From Desulfobacterales bacterium (GTDB lineage Bacteria > Desulfobacterota > Desulfobacteria > Desulfobacterales > JAEINQ01): DNA of 64,000 nucleotides. Under the pieces are notes generated by a model that was given only the letters and a program-made list of their open reading frames with translations, was not told the DNA's origin and made no database searches. This document shows, piece after piece, positions 61,318-64,000 of the stretch. Location of the stretch: NCBI GenBank assembly GCA_016342285.1, contig JAEINQ010000038.1, positions 1 to 64,000 of the forward strand. Reading direction: 5' to 3'. A program made the position numbers and the translations under genes. How positions within the stretch are numbered: the first letter of the stretch is position 1; every line of letters begins with the position of its first letter.

Positions 61318-64000
61318 ATGAAAAAATCATTCTTGATTCGAATCGTATTTTTCGTTTTGGTAGCATCACTCTATTTGACCGCTCCCGTTAGCGCCTCCGC
61401 CCCTCCCGGCCCCGACGATCTGGCGCAGACGATGGAGTGCAGTTGGCGCACCATTCCCGATCCGGAAAATCCTGGCGGGGATCCAATCAATGATCCGGAA
61501 GATGAATTGGTTGCTCTCGCCGCGGAGTTGGATCACGATCCTGTCAAAATAACCAACTGGGTCTATGAAGAAATAGAATCCCACTATAGGTACGGCAATT
61601 ATTGGATTGTGCCGTATTTCAAGGCCCGGCTCGACGCGCGGACCGTCTATCGAACCAGGCGTGGAAACCACTGGGACACCTCCACCCTTCTGGTCACTCT
61701 ATTGAGAATCTCTGGAATTCCTGCTCGATACGTCAAATTTGATGATTATGACTATGTCTATGTGCTTGCCTGGGTTCCGCATGACAACTATCGCGGTGCC
61801 AATGGCGGCGCGCAGAAGGGATGGGTGCCCCTGGCACCATGGTTCAAGGATAAAGAATATGAGGATGGCATCGATCTATTCCAGGACGAAACGATTCCTT
61901 CCAATCTGGATTATGATTTCGACGATTATCTCCAGTCGGACAAGCAGCAAAGCGCACTGGAGCTCTACCAGGGGGTGCTTCAAAACCATGTAAAACAAAA
62001 CCATCCGGGGAAAACGATAACAGACATCCCGTGGAAAGATTATCAGGTCAAAGGCCCCTCATCGATCCTCCCCTCCTCCTTGCCGAGTTTGATCAATTAT
62101 CCAAGCAATACAACCGAATATTCGGAGATACCTGACACCAGTCGTGTGAATGTTGATATCAAATTTTACATTTACGACGGGGACGGGAATCCTGCCAATG
62201 ACGTATTGCTTCTGGAAAAAACTGTTTATTTAACCCAAATCGCCGGTAAGCGATTCTGCCTTGACTTCGTTTCAGCAGGTGGCACCGATCTGAAGCCGGT
62301 TTTAACCATCGATGGTGAAATCATCGCCGGAGACACTGGAAGCGATCCGGCCATTTCTAACAGCCAATCATTTTATTTTAAATATAAAGGCACATTTGAA
62401 ACTAAATATAGAGAAAGACCGTCCAAGGAAGCCGGCACTTTTATGGTGATGGCCTTTGACCAACATGCAGCTTCGGGAAAGATGGTCGAACAATTAAAGA
62501 CAGAGTTGGAAGACCTGGCTTCCACGGATGCTTACTCATCGGCAACACGGGAAGGGTACTTGGGACGGGTCGGGACCATTTTAAGTACTTCGTTTTTACA
62601 CCGGAAATTTAGAGCCATCAAAAAGTCCACCGAGCTATTGCACGGCTGTTTCCAATGGTTCGTACCATCAGCCACTTTCATCTATACCGATCCGACCTCG
62701 ATAGTAGAAGCCGATGATGCGAAGTACTTCATTCGGGCGATGTGGAATATCGATTCAATGACTGGTGCTGGGAAATTTTTTAAGCTGAATGAAAACGGGG
62801 TTTTGATTGATCTCGAATGGGATAATCCGAAGTTTCAACTGGCCAGAAACTTATTCATGTACTCGGATTCAATTAACGAAGGACGCATTTTTGAAGACTG
62901 GCAGAATACCCCTGGAGCCAGCACAATAAAAGGCCTTATGCTTGCCAACGAGTTGGTTGGCGGCGAAAGTGTCGGAACAGTTGAACTGACCTCGAACAAT
63001 GTAGTTATGCAAAATGGTGACTGGCATATTCCGGATCTGGAAAACGATGTGCCTGCAATCGATAACCATCCCAACAATGGTGGTAAAATTGCCTACAGCA
63101 TTATCCGAAATGTAATTGTGAAGGAATTCCTGGACGATACCGGTGCCCTTGTGCCGGACGGACAGGTTAAGATCCAAATGCCCAGAAGGCGGATCGCGTA
63201 TGAGGGGTTGACTTTTTACTGCTATATCATCAACAGCCCAGCCGGTGACGGATATATGTTTGGGCAGGATAATGGTGGTGCAGTAACCTTTGCTTATGAC
63301 CAAGATACCCCAACTGTTACTATCAGCTTACTGGATCAATTCAGCGCTGATTCCCCGGGGATTTCAATAGTTGATGCATATTCTGTTTCTTTGGCATCTG
63401 GTTCAATTCTTGGTTCACCATATGAGTTTCAAGTCGATCTGAATGGTGACGGTACTGTTGAGCCGTCTTTTGGCTTTTTTAAACAAATCTCAGCACTGGC
63501 TGAGAAGTATTCATTGGGCGATCCGGTGAATATGGTCACCGGTGAATTCTACCAGGAGGAGAATCCGGATTTTGTCATAAAGTCCATCGGATTCGATCTC
63601 TCCCTCAAGCGCACCTACCTGAGCCGTGCCGTCTACAACGGCCCCTTCGGCTACGGATGGACCTTCAACCATGGCGAGCAGCTTATTCTGCTGGACAAGG
63701 ATGAGAACGGCAGCGTCGATGACATTATCTATTACAATAGCGAAATCGACCAGTACTACCTCACCAGCAACGGCGACGGCACCTACCAGTACCCGCCGGG
63801 AACCACCTTTGTCCTGACCTCGTCAGGCGGGCAGTACATCGTCACCCAGAAGCATGGAGGCAAGCAGTTTTTCAATGCCCAAGGGTATCTGGTCCGGAAG
63901 GAAGACACCAACGGTAACTACCTCACCTTTGAATACGATGCCGAAAACCGGATGACCGCCATCCGTGACTCCCTGAACCGGGCGCTGACCTTCACTTACA
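61318..64000 (+). CDS. RHS-family exported protein, N-terminal part (3' end outside window)
   Basis: The frame is open from the ATG at 61318 to the window end (894 codons). A signal peptide (FLIRIVFFVLVASLYLTAPV) precedes a transglutaminase-like region (~60-160; LLVTLLRISGIPARYVKFDD) in which the usual catalytic Cys is replaced (RRGNHWDTS). About 550 residues of beta-rich linker follow. DUF6531-type sequence starts near 735 (GDPVNMVTGEFYQEENPDF, SFDLSL-like KRTYLSRAVYNGPFGYGWTF), then the first RHS repeats (YLVRKEDTNGNYLTFEYDAE). RHS proteins build beta-cocoons around C-terminal toxins or adhesive domains; the C-terminus is not visible. It starts 51 bp after the preceding gene, so co-transcription is likely. 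Confidence 0.88.
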   Translation, partial: MKKSFLIRIVFFVLVASLYLTAPVSASAPPGPDDLAQTMECSWRTIPDPENPGGDPINDPEDELVALAAELDHDPVKITNWVYEEIESHYRYGNYWIVPYFKARLDARTVYRTRRGNHWDTSTLLVTLLRISGIPARYVKFDDYDYVYVLAWVPHDNYRGANGGAQKGWVPLAPWFKDKEYEDGIDLFQDETIPSNLDYDFDDYLQSDKQQSALELYQGVLQNHVKQNHPGKTITDIPWKDYQVKGPSSILPSSLPSLINYPSNTTEYSEIPDTSRVNVDIKFYIYDGDGNPANDVLLLEKTVYLTQIAGKRFCLDFVSAGGTDLKPVLTIDGEIIAGDTGSDPAISNSQSFYFKYKGTFETKYRERPSKEAGTFMVMAFDQHAASGKMVEQLKTELEDLASTDAYSSATREGYLGRVGTILSTSFLHRKFRAIKKSTELLHGCFQWFVPSATFIYTDPTSIVEADDAKYFIRAMWNIDSMTGAGKFFKLNENGVLIDLEWDNPKFQLARNLFMYSDSINEGRIFEDWQNTPGASTIKGLMLANELVGGESVGTVELTSNNVVMQNGDWHIPDLENDVPAIDNHPNNGGKIAYSIIRNVIVKEFLDDTGALVPDGQVKIQMPRRRIAYEGLTFYCYIINSPAGDGYMFGQDNGGAVTFAYDQDTPTVTISLLDQFSADSPGISIVDAYSVSLASGSILGSPYEFQVDLNGDGTVEPSFGFFKQISALAEKYSLGDPVNMVTGEFYQEENPDFVIKSIGFDLSLKRTYLSRAVYNGPFGYGWTFNHGEQLILLDKDENGSVDDIIYYNSEIDQYYLTSNGDGTYQYPPGTTFVLTSSGGQYIVTQKHGGKQFFNAQGYLVRKEDTNGNYLTFEYDAENRMTAIRDSLNRALTFTY

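Overview
The window looks like a chromosomal segment of a large-genome sulfate-reducing deltaproteobacterium of the Desulfosarcina/Desulfobacteraceae type. This is an inference from its gene families: giant calcium-binding surface proteins, dockerin- and cohesin-type exported proteins, GspC, a Wza/Wzz/BY-kinase polysaccharide locus, NtrC-type sigma54 regulators, many toxin-antitoxin pairs and long repeat-filled intergenic regions. No rRNA or complete tRNA gene was recognised.

Layout. 1-13.4 kb, minus strand: the open 5' part of a giant exported protein with thrombospondin type 3 repeats, a dockerin-bearing metalloprotease, an exported partner protein, a one-domain cohesin protein and gspC of type II secretion. 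13.4-18.3 kb: repeats, a PilZ protein and a toxin-antitoxin patch in which a 735-bp vapBC unit occurs twice as a near-perfect direct repeat. 18.3-32.1 kb, minus strand: an exopolysaccharide synthesis/export and control locus (FecR-domain protein, O-antigen ligase family protein, PilZ, vapBC, TPR protein, BY-kinase with an inserted DUF4388-like domain, Wzz, Wza, beta-barrel, CpsB-type phosphatase) with no glycosyltransferase. 32.5-35.4 kb: two plus-strand membrane genes, then a junction with an IS3 remnant, an attC-like palindrome, a 3' tRNA-Sec fragment and a DUF1737 gene.

35.5-42.3 kb, minus strand: a coherent surface-control module. A hybrid histidine kinase and an NtrC-type regulator sit upstream of a sigma54 promoter with a tandem-dyad enhancer candidate, which drives an NHLP-clan (Os1348-like) small protein, an exported protein and a YadA-type adhesin. 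42.5-48.3 kb: an MFS transporter, small unknown genes, a Nudix hydrolase, DUF6899, gene remnants and a TPR protein.

48.4-53.7 kb: a second sigma54 module. A regulator with a degenerate receiver is divergent from metK and two paralogous SAM methyltransferases, with a sigma54 promoter before metK. The block is bracketed by two copies of a ~170-nt element ending in an intrinsic terminator. Substitutions between the copies preserve base pairing, so it may be a structured RNA; a Cys-rich peptide is the alternative. This is the best candidate for an undescribed system. 53.9-64 kb, plus strand: a C1q-like exported protein, a phage-type small protein, a tyrosine recombinase, a 1522-residue Ig/cadherin-type exported protein ending in a toroid-like domain, and the start of an RHS-family protein that runs off the window.
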